A stretch of DNA of 64,000 nt from contig JBANDB010000009.1 of the NCBI GenBank assembly GCA_037576215.1, forward strand, positions 1,116,001 through 1,180,000, written 5' to 3'. The stretch is from Armillaria gallica. Its lineage: Eukaryota > Basidiomycota > Agaricomycetes > Agaricales > Physalacriaceae. A program made the translations under genes and the position numbers. This document shows positions 12,035 through 24,533 of the stretch, piece after piece; the first letter of the stretch is position 1, and every line of letters begins with the position of its first letter. The notes under the pieces were generated by a model. It made no database searches. It was not told where the DNA came from and saw nothing but the letters and a program-made list of their open reading frames with translations.

Positions 12035-12229
12035 GTGTCACGCAGATCTAGCCATCGACAATATCATGAATAATAAATGTACACACCCCCATTCTACCCA
12101 AATCCAGGACGAGTGATCCGTGCGAGTTATGCTTTTGTCCCAGCATTGGAATCATTGATACATGTACCGTATAAGAAAAAGAAGCGGGCTATAAGTACAC
12201 AACGGGGAGTGCTATACTCATCCACTACG

Positions 12230-14413
12230 CTACAGGACCCAATCCCGAGGCTTTTGTCCCAAAGCTTCCATGAAACTCTCGAACATTACAACACCCCCTA
12301 GTGTTTTACCGTCGAAGTCTGCTTGCCTTTTACTATCCTCGTCATCCTCTGCAAGGCGGAATCCCTTCAATGCCCTCAAAGGTCGTATCCATTCGTCCTT
12401 CATAGGATCAAAGGCCGGCTGAAAAATTTCAAGGATGCTTTCGGCGACAGCCTGGTGCAGCCAAAATAAAGACGTTTTGCCCATGGCACTCTCGAACTCG
12501 TAGGAGTATTTGGCGTTCCAGCCGGCAAGGGTAGGACTAGTGTCCAGGCAGAGACCAGCGAAATGGACACCAGCTCAGATGAGTAGATACAAGAACGATT
12601 CGAGACCGTGGCGATAGAAGTGAGGGATGGGAGGACCTGCACTTGTAAGAATGTCCAGAGCCATGAAAGGGACTGTGCCGGTACGTTGCTTCAAGTTCAA
12701 TCCGATAACGTCGCCTTCATCACTGACTTTGGATGCGTTGTCAAAATCTCCGAGAAGGTCCACAGCTGCGCCTTCTTCATCTCGATAAAACATGGCATTC
12801 CCTTCGCTGATATCTCGATGCAAAACTTTCCCTTGTGTGAAAGCACGGTGGTGACCTAGATTGCTATTATACAAGCCAACCCATATTGTAAAAGGCGCGA
12901 CGCACATTCGACAATGTCAATGAAAACATGTTTGAATTCTTTGAAGTCCTTGAATATATGAAAGCCCTGACATCGACGGCTGACGGTGACAAGCAGGTCG
13001 CGGTACTCCATTATCGTGCTGTCGGCTTCGACAACGAAATTGAAGCTCGGAGGGTGTAGATCAGTGTCCGAATTGTAGAATCTCTGGAAATAATCTCAAG
13101 AAGGTGCTTCTTCAGCTCGGGCGCGGCATTGAGAATCTCCTGGATCAGCTGTGACTCTGTTGCTGGACTGTTGCGACTAGGCCACTGAGAACCAAAGGGG
13201 GCAATGCTTTCCCCGTCTCGTTAACAGGCTCAACCGGGGCTACAAAGGTCCGTCGTCCTTGAAACTCGTGTGCCAGAAAGAGAATGTTGCCGTTAACTTT
13301 GAACGCTCTCTGCTGGCCTACTTCATCCTCAAAGACAAACCGCCTTCCCTTCTAGTTCGGCTCTTTCTCATCCGGAAACGGAGGAGAATCCAGGAATGGG
13401 TTGAACCCGGCGCGTTCAGGCGTGCAGACGCACATCGCGTAGAGAACGAGAATGAGATATTTCGGCTTGAATTCGAAATTGAACGAGACAGCATGGAAAG
13501 CGCCCATGGGGTCGTGGTACCACAGAGTGATATCAGTGTCACGGAGTGCGATGCCCATGACGAACATACGATAGGTGGAAACAGCACACTCCAAAGCATA
13601 TGATACCAGCTGGGTAGCCTTGCTCGTGATCTGTGCTCGCTTTAAAACATGTTGCTTGTTGGTATCTGTACCGCCAATGCCATTGTCATCTTCTCGTACC
13701 CGTTTCTTTGATTCGGTTGTAATCAAAATGGGGGCAGGACCAACAGAGGCTGCGGCTCGTGATGGCGGTGGCGGGGCGATGTCATTAACGGCGCACGGCT
13801 GGTGCTACTGTGCACCCGCTTTGCGACGACCGGTCACTTTGACCGGAGCGCGCATTTCTCCAACATCGTCTTCTTCTTCTTCTTCTTCCCCTTGCTCGTT
13901 TTTCGCTCGTGCTTTCCTAGATTTTACCACCTCCATGGGAAACACGGTCAAGCCCCGAAGGTTGCGGATTCTCTTCATACAGGCCAGCGTAGAAGAGTAC
14001 AAGAAAAGAAAAATCGGGTTTCCTGCCGCCCCGCTTCGCGCCATCGACGAGTTGGGCATCTCCTTTGCGGTGCCATGGTCCGACCCTGTGGCTGAGTTGG
14101 TCTGGTAATTGTTCCCAACTCCGGCCAATGATGTCACAAATATTCTTGAACGGAGGGTTCCCGCTTCTCTGGGTCGGAAAGAGCTGTGATGTATCTATCT
14201 ATGGCCGACTGTTTGAGCCTTCAACCCGCCGTTAGTTGGAAGACCTTCTTGATCTCCTCTTTGTTGTCCCCAGACTGAGTGCACCCAGGTCTCGACGCCA
14301 AGGGTGTCGTCCGTAAAATAATCGGAGTTAGAGTTTCTTGTAAACGGGACTGCTGCTCCGGAGCTGAGATTCGGATGCCTAATCTGAAGCGTGCGTTTAC
14401 GAGGAGTTGTCAT
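12230..14413 (-). pseudogene. FunK1 fungal protein-kinase-like gene, multiply disrupted
   Basis: FunK1 segments lie in order on the minus strand. The N-terminal part at 13726-13380 has SYALECAVSTYRMFV, then ITLWYHDP, then LVLYAMCVCTPERAGFNP. A middle part around 13190-12920 has SWP-like and TESQLIQEIL blocks. The catalytic loop is VLHRDISEGNAMF at about 12820, then DFDNAS, RTGTVPFMA and YRHGLESFLYLLI, and the tail ends at 12230. A 50-bp intron (GTGCGT to ATCTAG) precedes the catalytic loop. The frame breaks at least twice between 13250 and 13060. A TGA at 12575-12577 replaces the expected Trp after FLYLLI, with the frame continuing beyond it. Possible N-terminal exons extend to an ATG at 14413. 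FunK1 proteins are a mushroom-expanded kinase-like family of unknown role; this copy is probably dead. Confidence 0.75.
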
Positions 14414-14657
14414 GTCTGCACAGAAATATTAGGCAGGTTGCATAGAATTAGCGCGTAGTAAAGGTACCTGATTAATTTGACGACGAAGATGAACCAGAGA
14501 ACGCGTACAATTGCCAGGATTCGACAGCAAGTTGGGAATCCATGGTGCGAGAGTTGGATTATATTGGATGGTAGAATAACGATATCGTTGTATATGCCAG
14601 CTGGATCTGACGAAGGTGCAATGGCTAAGAAAGCAAGGTGACTTAGTGGTAGAAATA

Positions 14658-14890
14658 TAAGATAGGCCTCAAGCAGAACCAAGGAGATCACGTGAAAAAT
14701 AAAAGGGAGTTTACTCCCCCGTTTGGGGCCTTTTCGCCAAAAAAGGGCTCCGTTACGGCCTTCAAAAAACAACTCTGCAGACCTTAACGGAGCCATTTTG
14801 GTGATTTTGGCCGTCCTGGAGGGTAAAACTCCCATTTTGCCACTTCAGGTTATCATGTGATCTCCTTGGTTCCGCTTGAGGCCTATCTTA
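14658..14890. mobile_element. MITE-like hairpin element with about 34-bp terminal inverted repeats
   Basis: The segment begins TAAGATAGGCCTCAAGC and ends with its reverse complement. Inverted similarity covers about 32 of 34 terminal bases and continues imperfectly inward (GGGAGTTT..ACTCCC, GGCTCCGTTA), so the 233 bp could fold into a long hairpin. There is no coding capacity. Flanking bases show no clear target duplication, so the superfamily is undetermined. Confidence 0.7.
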
Positions 14891-15650
14891 GTCAAAGTTA
14901 AAGTTCAAGTCGCGTCAAACCACATGACCCTTTCAGCTTTCCGGTTACTTCCGTCCCGGACCGGGAATTTGGAAACTAAATTTCTTAAATCTTTCTTTCT
15001 TTTGAACTTTGAGGACAATGACAATGAGGTAGGACTCGGAGGCAATACGTTGGCTTTCTTTATTTAATAACTTCTTTGTTTTTGCTCTATGTAGCCGGCG
15101 AGTTGATGCCAGCCAGAGGCTCTCACACCAGTCTCCAGTCATGCAGGCTACAACTCTGGCGGACGACGCAAACCTGCCAAAGCGGCAATCACCATGGGGC
15201 CTGCAAACCTTGTAATGCGATAAAGATCAGACCATCCAGGATTGGAATGTCATCGTACCGTGGGGACCGTATTCATATTATAGATCCATACTAATATACA
15301 ACCTAGTACCGCGAGTTCTGCTCTGGTTTCCTTAGGGGATACTCCTCGCCCCTTAGTGTGCAGCCCCCGGGTCAATCCGTCATACCTGAAACTCCATCCA
15401 GAAACCGCTTGGATACCGCATGTTCAGGCGGCTACTTGTGAGCTGCGTTGCTCTATGCCAAGATCTTGATGCACCAAAATTTTCTTTCACGTTGTTAAGC
15501 CGTTTTCGCTCGTTTCAATTGAGGCCATTCCATGTGAATTGGACATGAGGCTGATCTCTGATAAAATCTGAATGGATTAACGACATTTCTCAGGGTACTA
15601 GGATTCCCAATCTCGCGAGCCGTCGACTAGGAGATCGACTGCAGGAATGG
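14891..15650. other. nothing recognised
   Basis: No gene, repeat or RNA signal was seen between the MITE and the TATA candidate at 15651. Confidence 0.5.
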
Positions 15651-15658
15651 TATAAATA
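15651..15658 (+). promoter_or_regulatory. TATA-box candidate
   Basis: TATAAATA lies 194 bp upstream of the ATG at 15845. It is the only such element before that gene. Confidence 0.3.
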
Positions 15659-15844
15659 CACACGTATTGAAAGGCGCCTCGTTCAAAACGTTCGTCTCCA
15701 GCGTTCCAGTCATATCGCCTTCGCAGAACTATAATCTCAAATTTTCTTCGACAAGCAGCGTGTGAGCTTCGCGCATTATCCTGAGGTCTGTGCTTTTCAC
15801 TAATCAGCTGTTTTCTCGGCAGTATCACCCTCGACCTCGACGTT

Positions 15845-16405
15845 ATGTATTCTGAGCCAAAGTACACGAGACTTTACATCGCGCTCTACGACACTGAAGG
15901 CGGCAGCGGAAAGTACCATTGGGCGCTAATCATTCACGACCCTTGGCTTCGACTATCCAAAAGGATTTCCTTATATCAAATCAGAAGGACAGGAAATCAT
16001 TCGTGGGCGTTGAGTGCGAGTAACAACGCCAGACTACTTGCTAGAAACACATTGCTCTGCCTTGTCGAGCTTCCGTACTTGACCATCTCTCCGTCTCTGG
16101 CTCGTAGATTCTTCGCCGCGCAGAGTCCATTACAGGGAACCACTCCACTCCTTCCTGGGCAAGCTGATTGGAGCGGCGCCCAATGGGTAATCCGTTGTCT
16201 TGACCAGGCGGTTCAACATCGATACTTTTACTCGTCACTGCCCGATTGCCAGTCGGCTCAAACCTTCTATCGGTACATCTCGCTATCAAAGGGAAAGAGA
16301 TTTGAAGGTGCTAGATACGGTCGATTCATCTTTGACCCTGCGCGTTCTTATGAAATCCTGGGTACGGTGATTGACGGGGTCCACGTTCTTGATGCGCGGT
16401 TTTGA
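15845..16405 (+). CDS. 186-aa cytosolic protein of unknown function
   Basis: Uninterrupted ATG-to-TGA frame of 186 aa. It opens with a strand-rich segment, LYIALYDTEGGSGKYHWALIIHD, of a kind found in an uncharacterised Agaricomycete family (I believe the DUF6914 type, from memory and not confirmed). Later come LLARNTLLCLVELPYL and a Trp-containing stretch (SGAQWVIRCLDQAV) followed by KGKRFEGARYGRFIFDP. There is no signal peptide or membrane segment. Composition and length look like a real gene and the start is the first ATG. Function unknown. Confidence 0.65.
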   Translation: MYSEPKYTRLYIALYDTEGGSGKYHWALIIHDPWLRLSKRISLYQIRRTGNHSWALSASNNARLLARNTLLCLVELPYLTISPSLARRFFAAQSPLQGTTPLLPGQADWSGAQWVIRCLDQAVQHRYFYSSLPDCQSAQTFYRYISLSKGKRFEGARYGRFIFDPARSYEILGTVIDGVHVLDARF

Positions 16406-17388
16406 ATTTCTGTTTATCTTCTATCCGGTCTCACTACCTACTCATCACGACTAGTCAACTTTCAGTCATATTTGCACTTCTCTCGAGTGTAAACTACCTG
16501 CTGCTGTTTATATGAAAACGTGACGCTCTTTTTAACAACGGATACCGCCACTTGTCTTTGCCGTAGGGCTTACTTGTGGGATAATACATACCCTATGATG
16601 CCGCAAAGTTTCAGGGTGTTCGGGACCGATATCATCATGCTGACATATAGAGCATCAACGACGATTTGAAGAGTGACCGCTCGAGGAAACGCAGAATCAG
16701 AATCAGAATCCACATTATTCGTCAGATGTGTCTCCATATGATCGCATATACACAGCTACATACCAGGTTCTTCGCTCGATGTTCACTCAACATCAAGATT
16801 GTCGTGGGAACGGATACCAAGCAATTGTCGGTACAGGTAAGTAAGTACTCGTGCGCACTTCTGTCGTAATTTGTCCAAACGGAAAAGACTGGGATTCCTA
16901 ATATATCCAGGGCCATATACGATTGAAAAGAAAGAGACTCTCGATTCAACAAGGCAGTTGATAACGTCTCTGTCGCGAACGTAAAACTAACATCTTGGAC
17001 GCCGTCCATCTCTCAGCCGGGAGTCGAAGCCAGGCATATCTACTACCCTCTACACCAGTAGAGATATAAAATATGGCACGAGAGCTTCATTCGTTAATAC
17101 TCGCATTGTATTGCCTTTGATGTCTCGTAAGCACAGTAAGGCGCATTACTCTCTTTCCCACGCGGAGGTGAAACAGGACGCTTGATTCTGCCATCATTCA
17201 TTCCAATACCTATTTGCTAGCATAGCTCTCCGAGCCATGTTAAAAGAGGTGTGTGTTGTCGTTCTCCGGAAACGCTACAGCCCTACGAGTTATATCCTCT
17301 CCTGCTTTGTATAGCCTTCTGCATTTTTGTATTGCTAAAAGTACAAGTTACTACTATCTTATCACTATCGAACCGTGTATTTCTCGCA
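16406..17388. other. no gene; short tRNA-like sequence near 17.0 kb
   Basis: Apart from a truncated tRNA-like element on the minus strand (about 17007-17067: box-A-like TGGTGTAGAGG, T-loop-like CTTCGACTC, a 7-bp end stem), I see nothing. That element is about 60 nt and lacks room for an anticodon arm, so it is not called as a tRNA. Confidence 0.35.
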
Positions 17389-18398
17389 TCATGAAATCCA
17401 GGTCGTCCATTTATTCTCCTCTCCTCTGGCAATCTGTGCAATCTGCCTCGCCAAGATTCGGTCTACCTGCTCGCTCGGATGGAGCTCATCGTACCTACAT
17501 CAGCCGTCTGCGTAAAACTAGATTTCCACGATAAATACGATGAACCCACCAGAGATAACTGTCCCGATCCGTCCCGGACACCGTCGTGCACTGGAGACCA
17601 CTACTTTCAACCACACACGACAATACAGCGCCCGTAACATTGAACGGGGCCGTCCCGTTCAAGTATGCTGCGGGGTTATCATGTATATCCTGAAACATCC
17701 CATGCGAGTCAAAGATCCCGATGTGGGCGCCTGGTACTTCTGGCACTAACGCCTGAAGCATTGCCCGCGACAACGCGTTCCCACTCAGTACCAGTTCGCG
17801 AATAAACACGCTCCATTCCGTTGTGTTCCGCGGCCCGTCGAAGTAATGGTTAGGGTAGGAGTTTGGCGCGTACAGGATCGCCTCATTCAGCGGGACCATC
17901 TACATGCGGGAGGTCAGCCTGGGGTTCTTTCATCAGGATAGCACCTACATTCTGGACCAAAAAGTTTCTCGCCCCGTCTTTGTACAGTACCCGCACCCAG
18001 TTGACCATACAGCCCACCACATCCACGATTGACGCGTTGTTGCTCCCCGTCACCAAGGAATACACCCCGATATCGTTGGTCCCGATCCATTGTGTGTAGA
18101 GCGTCTCCGCTGGGTCTAGCGTGATCGAGCCATTGTGCTTTTCTGCGAAGTACAAAGGGAGCTGGCTCTCGAATATCGAAGGAAAGGGACGGTATGTGAT
18201 GTTGTTGGAGCACGTCGCCCCTGCGCGCGCAAAGGGGTACAAGTTGAGGTTCGCATACCCCGCTGCGTAGACAGGCCACATTGTCCCGCCATCACCCATA
18301 GTAGTGATGTCCGTGTAGCTGTCCCCAAAGGTGACCAGGTTTTTGACCCGGACTGCGAGAGAGAGCAGGGGAAGAGAGAGAAGGAGTAGGAAAGACAT
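17389..18398 (-). CDS. secreted GDSL/SGNH esterase (CE16 acetylesterase-like)
   Basis: Three minus-strand exons: 18398-17949, 17899-17550 and 17494-17389, joining to 301 aa with consistent phases. Introns are 49 bp (GTAGGT to CATGTAG, CTGAC branch) and 55 bp (GTGGGT to GATGTAG). Residues 1-15 form a signal peptide. GDSYTD at 25-30 holds nucleophile Ser27, GTND at 106-109 is SGNH block III, and YDELHPS holds Asp269 and His272 of the catalytic triad. AGATCSNN and FDSHGMF blocks also match fungal carbohydrate-esterase-16 acetylesterases, which remove acetyl groups from hemicellulose fragments. An in-frame ATG 23 codons upstream would bury the signal peptide, so the inner ATG is preferred. The gene is intact. 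Confidence 0.88.
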
Positions 18399-19880
18399 GA
18401 GAGGTTGTAGCGAGGTCGAACGAAAGAAGTATTTATGAGGATGAAGTTTCTCCGAGATGGTACTCATGACCGTTGCAAGCTCTTCTTCTACGGTCCGTCA
18501 TCACGAGTATTCCGGAGAGCGAACGAAGAAGTACGATGGTCCTATACCACGAGAAGAGAGATCTGAACACGACAACTAGTTCAGAAATAACTCGCAATGA
18601 CAGGTGATTAATCCGCATACGAATCCCTGTCCATCGAATGACACCTCGTGTTCCAGTGCAGCAATTCTTCCGGTCCCAAAGATGAATTGTACCTGGATGA
18701 AATGAGGACGACGAAGGCTGGCGTGAAAAATTTGGACTTGTTCATAAGCAACACTTTTGCGAGCAACATTGAAGGTCGATGTCTACGGCTGGCGTTGAAA
18801 CGTGAATGCAGAGGTGATTCCATGGGAAAAGATCAAAATATCGACGAAAGTGGGAGCCTCTCTAGAGTTTATATAGCATTTCCTGAAGCTAAGTATAGGT
18901 AGCGAATAAGCAAGCGAGTAGTGCATGTTGACTTGCATCGATGCGTCCATATCTGATCATGTATCACCTAGCAGATAACGAGCCAAAACAGTAGCCATAG
19001 AGCTCCTTTCTCCGCCTTACACACGAGTGCAGTAAGGGATTCCAAGATGATGTTTGGTGATAGGGTCCGAGGCTGACGTAACGTCTTGTCGGCACCATCA
19101 CGTGGTGCGCACGCCCTGCCCAGGTTTGAAATTTGATTTTGCGTTTTTTTCTCTTACCGCTATCACAGGTACTCTCTACCAATGACTCCAGTTCGACACG
19201 ATTGCGATAGAGACCGTATCTCGGAGTCGTGGGCGTATGTCTTGATTTTACAAGACTCGTAGCCATGCCCAATTATGTAATGGAAAATTCTTTCATTTGA
19301 ACTTAATGGAACACATACTGACATATCGTGATCGTCTGTATCCAGCGTTACACGATCAATTCATTATCCACCTTCCTAGTACCTATTGCACAGGTTATGG
19401 GAGGTATCAACTCACACGAATACATCAGCGCCCAGGAACCACATCTGCTACGATGTCAAGATGTTACAAATGTTTATTTTTATATTCATCGATGAACGTT
19501 CAACGGTGATCAGCGTTTTCTGTAAGACCTTGCTGTATTATTCCAGCGTCTCATCTTCACGTAAGTAGTACAACGTCTCTTCATATCGTCCATGCTCAAA
19601 AGGAGCTGAACATCGCGAGAGAAAGCCTCGGGGTAAAGAATCCGATCATTCCGCTCTACAGGTTAGCCCGTCCTGAGGCCTGAGGCCCTGAGGACTGAAG
19701 ACTGACGGACAGTTCAACACCATCATGATCTTGATTTCCTTCTATTATGATTCGCCATCAGTTTAAAATGATACGGTATACTCCTCTTCGGCAGACATCG
19801 CGAAGTCCAGCACCGCCTGAACATTCTCCAACATCGGATCATCTCTTTTCTAGTCGTTACCCCTCCACGCTTGCTATCTC
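18399..19880. other. intergenic, nothing recognised
   Basis: About 1.5 kb between the divergent GDSL gene and seven-helix gene A. Short open frames on both strands have no recognisable content. Confidence 0.4.
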
Positions 19881-21141
19881 ATGACAACGCTCACGGACAA
19901 GGGTCTCTCTGATACGGAGGTTCAGGGCTGGCTCGATGATTCTTTGAATTCCTACATTCTTGGGTATTTTGTCTATGGTGAGACATCGAAATTGAGGATT
20001 TCTGGGCCTGTCCTAACAATGAAAAAAGGCATTTATACCGGCATTTTTGCAATATCAATATGGCTACTGCTAGGTAAGAATAGCAAATCGACTTTTTGAC
20101 TCCTTTTAAACCTTTCTCCCTTAAGCTGTTAAGAAGACCTCCAAGGCGCGAATATACATGACATGTATAATCACAGCTTTATACATTCTTTCTACGATCC
20201 GTGTCATTGCTTCGTGGGCTGAATTCAGAGCAGCCTTTGTCTTCGGAATATCAGAGCGGGAACGATACAACTTAATGTATTCATTTATGTTGTGGGAGAT
20301 CATGGATGCTACGGCATCAGCTCTAAGCCTTATAATTGCTGACTGCACCATAGTGCGCATTTTTACCGCTACACTACCTGGATTCCCGTTGTTAATAATT
20401 TCTCCTCAGATCTGGCGTTGTTGGGTTGTGTGGGCTCACGATTGGAAAGCAACAACCCTTCCGATTTTCCTCCTCATAAGCGAGATCGGTATGTGGCCTT
20501 ATTGGCATAATCCTGCTTGCACTTATATCACTTTTTACAGTCTGCGGAGGCAACCTTGTACTCCATCAGTTTACGGTGTCGTCGAATGACGAGGTTACAA
20601 CAAAGTTGGCTCTGGCCACCATGGCTACGACATTAGGAACCAACGTTCTATGCACTATCCTTATTATCGCACGTATCATTCATGTTGCCAAAGGACATCG
20701 AGGCGTTATGGGCAGTATCCGGACTTACCGTGACGTTATCGAGGTTCTCGTAGAATCGGCCGCACTCTATTCTACCATATACGTGGTCCTGATGATACTC
20801 TACCCTCTCCAGGGTACCAATGGATACATGTACGCCCAAATGTTGGTTTATCCCATCACCGTGCGTCTTGTAATTCCAATTTGCATCGTCTTTTTCTGAA
20901 CACCACTTAGGGTATTACACCTACCTTGATTATTGCACGGGTTGCCTCGGGACAAGTTCGCCCCCAAGAGTCTTCGAGTGGAGTTCCATCTTCGTTGCAC
21001 TTTCAGGCACCTCGTGGGAGCACCATTGAAACAACGACGGGTGAGCTAGAGGAAGATATGATAGGCTGCCATGGAAATACGGAAGGAACCAGTACGCCTG
21101 TTACGGGGTGGCTCGAACCGTCTGGTGCCGAACTTGTCTGA
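19881..21141 (+). CDS. seven-helix membrane protein, paralogue A
   Basis: Six exons: 19881-19977, 20029-20073, 20126-20352, 20410-20488, 20541-20860 and 20911-21141, joining to 332 aa with every phase matching. It belongs to a large mushroom family of putative seven-transmembrane proteins. Landmarks are a short N-terminal helix (GIYTGIFAISIWLLL), RIYMTCIITALYIL, LSLIIADCTI, the family signature WRCWVVW, LGTNVLCTILIIARII, VESAALYSTIYVVLMILYP, and the closing GITPTLIIARVASG before a polar tail. Exon lengths 3, 4 and 5 (227, 79, 320 nt) are identical in paralogues B and C. Role unknown; a receptor-like function is often suggested from topology only. Confidence 0.85.
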
Positions 21142-21702
21142 CTCGAACTCCGCCGAGAAAGAGAGGAAAGAGAAACTCGTCTTTGTCTAGTAAGATCAGC
21201 ACCAGGTGAATGTAGCCACCGATGAGTTATCGTAGGGACGGTGGATACTCCTGCCTTAAGATAGCAAAATTTGGCTCCGCTTGATCACGAGTCGACAGAT
21301 ACTACTGATCAGGTCTAGCGATTGTCTCGACTAGAATTTAGCAAGCTCGAGCTATACAAATTGTAAGCCAGACTCAAGACCAAAGATCATCAATCAGAAT
21401 GTATATCTTCCTCCTCCAGACCCGGCTCGAGACCTGAGAAATGAAACGCTACCACTGCCGATGGAATCCAAAAATAAATCGAAGGTTTTATCTGGTAACA
21501 AGATGGCAGAGACCAGACCTTCCTACTCAAGTAAAGGTTCAGCGATAATGGAAATCGATTTATTCAGAGCAAAGGTATTGTATTTCAAAGCAGATGTTAG
21601 AAATATAGTATATGCCGGTGTATTTGTACTGTTTTACATATTGATGATATATTGAGTTATATTCTACATTGAACGGAGCGTCCTTTTGTGATTTTTCTTT
21701 AA
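21142..21702. other. intergenic, nothing recognised
   Basis: 561 bp between the convergent gene A and the F-box gene. No repeat or gene was seen. Confidence 0.5.
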
Positions 21703-23512
21703 TTAGACCGATACGTCTCCTATCATAGGTTTTAGGTCGCTGAAAGTCGACGTCGTCCAGAGATGAACGCTATTAGGCCAGTCGGGAGGTAAGAATGTCG
21801 TTGACTTCTGGTCATATGAATACTCCACACGCTCAATATGCTCGCTGAGCTGGTCCTCGTCGTCCGAAATCATATCGACAAACGTATTGTCGGGGAACGG
21901 TGAAGGAACAGTCGCCTCTGGCGAATCCGTCTGTGGTGGAAGAAGCTGTTTTACCTCTACACTCTCTAATGGACTCCCTCGCCGCTTCCTCTCCTTCGCC
22001 AGCTCGCTTATATAGAACGCCTGGATCGCCCCAGGCGGTCCCTCGATGGACAACGAACGGAGTAGAGGACACATCACCTGTCCTTCTCCCGCATCGCCAT
22101 TGTCCGGCTTGAGAGGCCCAAGAATAACCCTCGAGGACGTCCATAATGTAGTGGGTGGCTGAATGCGAAGGTCAACGAGGCTAGGCAAGTGCTGGAACGT
22201 ATCGCGCCACAGCGCTGTCGTCATCGCGGGGTTAGTGAGCTGGTCTTGAATACAAAAGGTGCGAACTTCGGATAGAGGAAACGTGGATGGTATCTTTTCG
22301 TAATGATCATGGGAGAAGATGCCGTGAGTGTAGAGAACGCCATTGGAAACCGCGACGATAGTGTACATCGTAGAAGGCACACATGAGAGGCGCCATTCGG
22401 TGATGTGGTCGAGATTCTTCAAGTTGGAGCGGTCTGAGGGGAGGAGGCGGGATAAGTCCCCATTCATACTTCCGACAGCAGGATCATCGCTCTGCGTGAG
22501 ATCCGTCCAGAGATACATACTCGTATGTGCCGGGAGCGATAGGCATGAGAGTAATCGTTTCACATGCGTCAGATCGCTGAGCTTTCCCCAGTGCAGCTCT
22601 CGGAGCGAACTGAGCTCAACCATCCGATCCGGAGAGGGCGCTGGTACATCTTCCTCATCCGTGCGCGAGGGTCCCGCAGAAACCATCGCAAGCACCTCTA
22701 ATACGGGGCATCCCTCGAGAAAGTCAAGGAATTGTGAAGTACTAGGACGAGCGGATTGTGGCACAGGCTGATGATGGAAGCAGACGTGCGTGAGAGAGGT
22801 GAAGTAACCACTGGGCCACGTCGAGAAGTACTCCAGACACAGCATCCGCAGTTTCGGCATCTTCCCGTTGAACAGCGCCGGAAGATGACTTCCTGCATCA
22901 ACGGTTCCGAGCGTATCAATAGTCAAACTGACAAGCTCTGGCGCAGCTCCCGAAGCTGAGAGTGTCTCAAACACGGTCGGCGTTGCAGTTTTCCACTCGG
23001 ATAGCCGCAGATGCAGCGCGCGCACTCGATGCATGTGGGGCGATAACAGCTCGAGGTCCTCGCGAGAGAAATCTGCTTTGCGCATGCCGAAGAAGACGGA
23101 TAGAGGAGCGGGGGAGGAACGTAGAAGGAATATACTGGGAATGATGTAGTTGTCGACGGTGGACCATAGTGTAGGTGTTGTATCTATGACTACGCGCCAG
23201 TGCTTGCACACATCGCGGAGGGAAAGCCAATCCCGGCTGCGGCGGTCATATACGTTGTTTTCGGGAACAGGAAGGAAGGAAGAGAGGTGCTGTTGTGTTT
23301 CCCGGAATATGGAAATAAGAATCTCGATAGGGAGTTCATTAACGGTTTGCAAAGCATTACGGGCGCTTCTGACTTGTGCAGTTAGTGAGACAAGCTTTGT
23401 TTCTAGGTCGTCCAGCTTATGTGCAATCAGAACATGAAAGACACCAGATCGGGTTAGTACTCACGTCCGATGAGCGCAATTCCTCAGAACTACAGAACGC
23501 AAGCATGAGCAT
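21703..23512 (-). CDS. F-box protein with leucine-rich C-terminal region
   Basis: Two minus-strand exons: 23512-23465 and 23415-21703, joined across a 49-bp intron (GTGAGT to CATAAG) to give 586 aa. The start is the ATG giving MLMLAFCSSEELRSSD. A helical segment (LDDLETKLVSLTAQVRSARNAL) precedes the F-box, VNELPIEILISIF, at about residue 41, which continues through WLSLRDVCKHWRVVIDTTPTLWSTV. The remaining 480 residues are an irregular leucine-rich region (LRMLCLEYF, FLDFLEGCPVLEVL, CPLLRSLSIEGPP). F-box proteins bind Skp1 and bring substrates to SCF ubiquitin ligases; the target is unknown. A truncated paralogue lies at 5464-6570, and a duplicated 5' part at 26406-27845. Confidence 0.87.
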
Positions 23513-24533
23513 ACTGAATATAGCAAATAAGCGCCCAAAAGAAGACCCACCTCTGCCGTATTCTGTATGACAGGACATCCACAAGTTGATGAGCACTATA
23601 AGTGACAGTAGATGGCCCAAACACAAGAAATATCACAACTGCACAGAGGAATGTGAAGAGGTGGCTCGAATCGAACATGGCTGACGAAGAACAAGCTGGG
23701 TTAGTCCCAATTTGGCAATGAACGCTCGGGTCTATTAATTACGGCAGCTATTTTAAACAAGAGTCTGCAGCATGGTACGCGCGTGGCAGATAGGAAACTT
23801 TTAGGGTTCGCCCTAGCTATTCGGATACGAGAATATCACCGAAGCTGTACCCCTTAACTTCCCACAGATCCCACACCGTGAGGCGCATCTGGCGCTGTGA
23901 ACGAAAAAATAGCGCTGAAAAGCGCAGTATTGTATTGCAGGCAGGCACTTAACTGTGTATAATCCTAAGAAATTCTGATTCCCTGTGGTGGTCGGCGTCC
24001 AAACACTGGACCGGAAGATTTACGCAGAACCTCAGGACCACATTCGTCCGACCTGGAAATCCGGCATCACCTCTGTTGCGGAATCACTCACACAATACAG
24101 CTGCCAGCCGAAGCATCAAAGGAGCCCTCGAGGAGCGTCGGCAGCTTCAAGATGCCACCCTGACAACTTTATCACTTCTTCACCTTTTCGCTTGGGCGGT
24201 TGAGCCGGCTGATGTCGGCAAAGATAGCCGGGACCGAGAGATTCATTTGTCGAACAGTCCCTTCCATCGGTGACAACACACGACCGGTGCAATCTAGTAC
24301 AAGTCTTGTTTTGGGCCGGAGGCAAGCGAAACGACATTGTACATACCGTGCGATACGGTACACTCGATTCAAAACGTGAATACATATCAACTACTAGAAT
24401 GACGTCATCAGACTATTTAAACCTCCAAAACATAGCTGCTGCACGCTCACCAAGAAAATAAAGGACATGAGCCAACTAGCTCCCACGCTACACCCTGAAC
24501 CCCGTGGCGGCTATACCTATGAACATCGCCGAG
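23513..24533. other. promoter-side spacer of the duplicated unit
   Basis: Non-coding DNA between the F-box gene and gene B, repeated at 27846-29836. It contains GGTACGCG at 23774-23781, the empty site for the 976-bp insertion in copy 2. Confidence 0.6.

Noticed and set aside
14410..14835. 141-codon minus-strand open frame with hydrophobic runs
   Set aside because: Nearly half of it lies within the hairpin MITE, and it has no recognisable domain or splice context. Judged a chance frame.
17007..17067. tRNA gene on the minus strand
   Set aside because: It has a box-A-like TGGTGTAGAGG, a T-loop-like segment and a 7-bp terminal stem, but is only about 60 nt with no room for an anticodon arm and a mismatched T stem. 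At most a degenerate relic.
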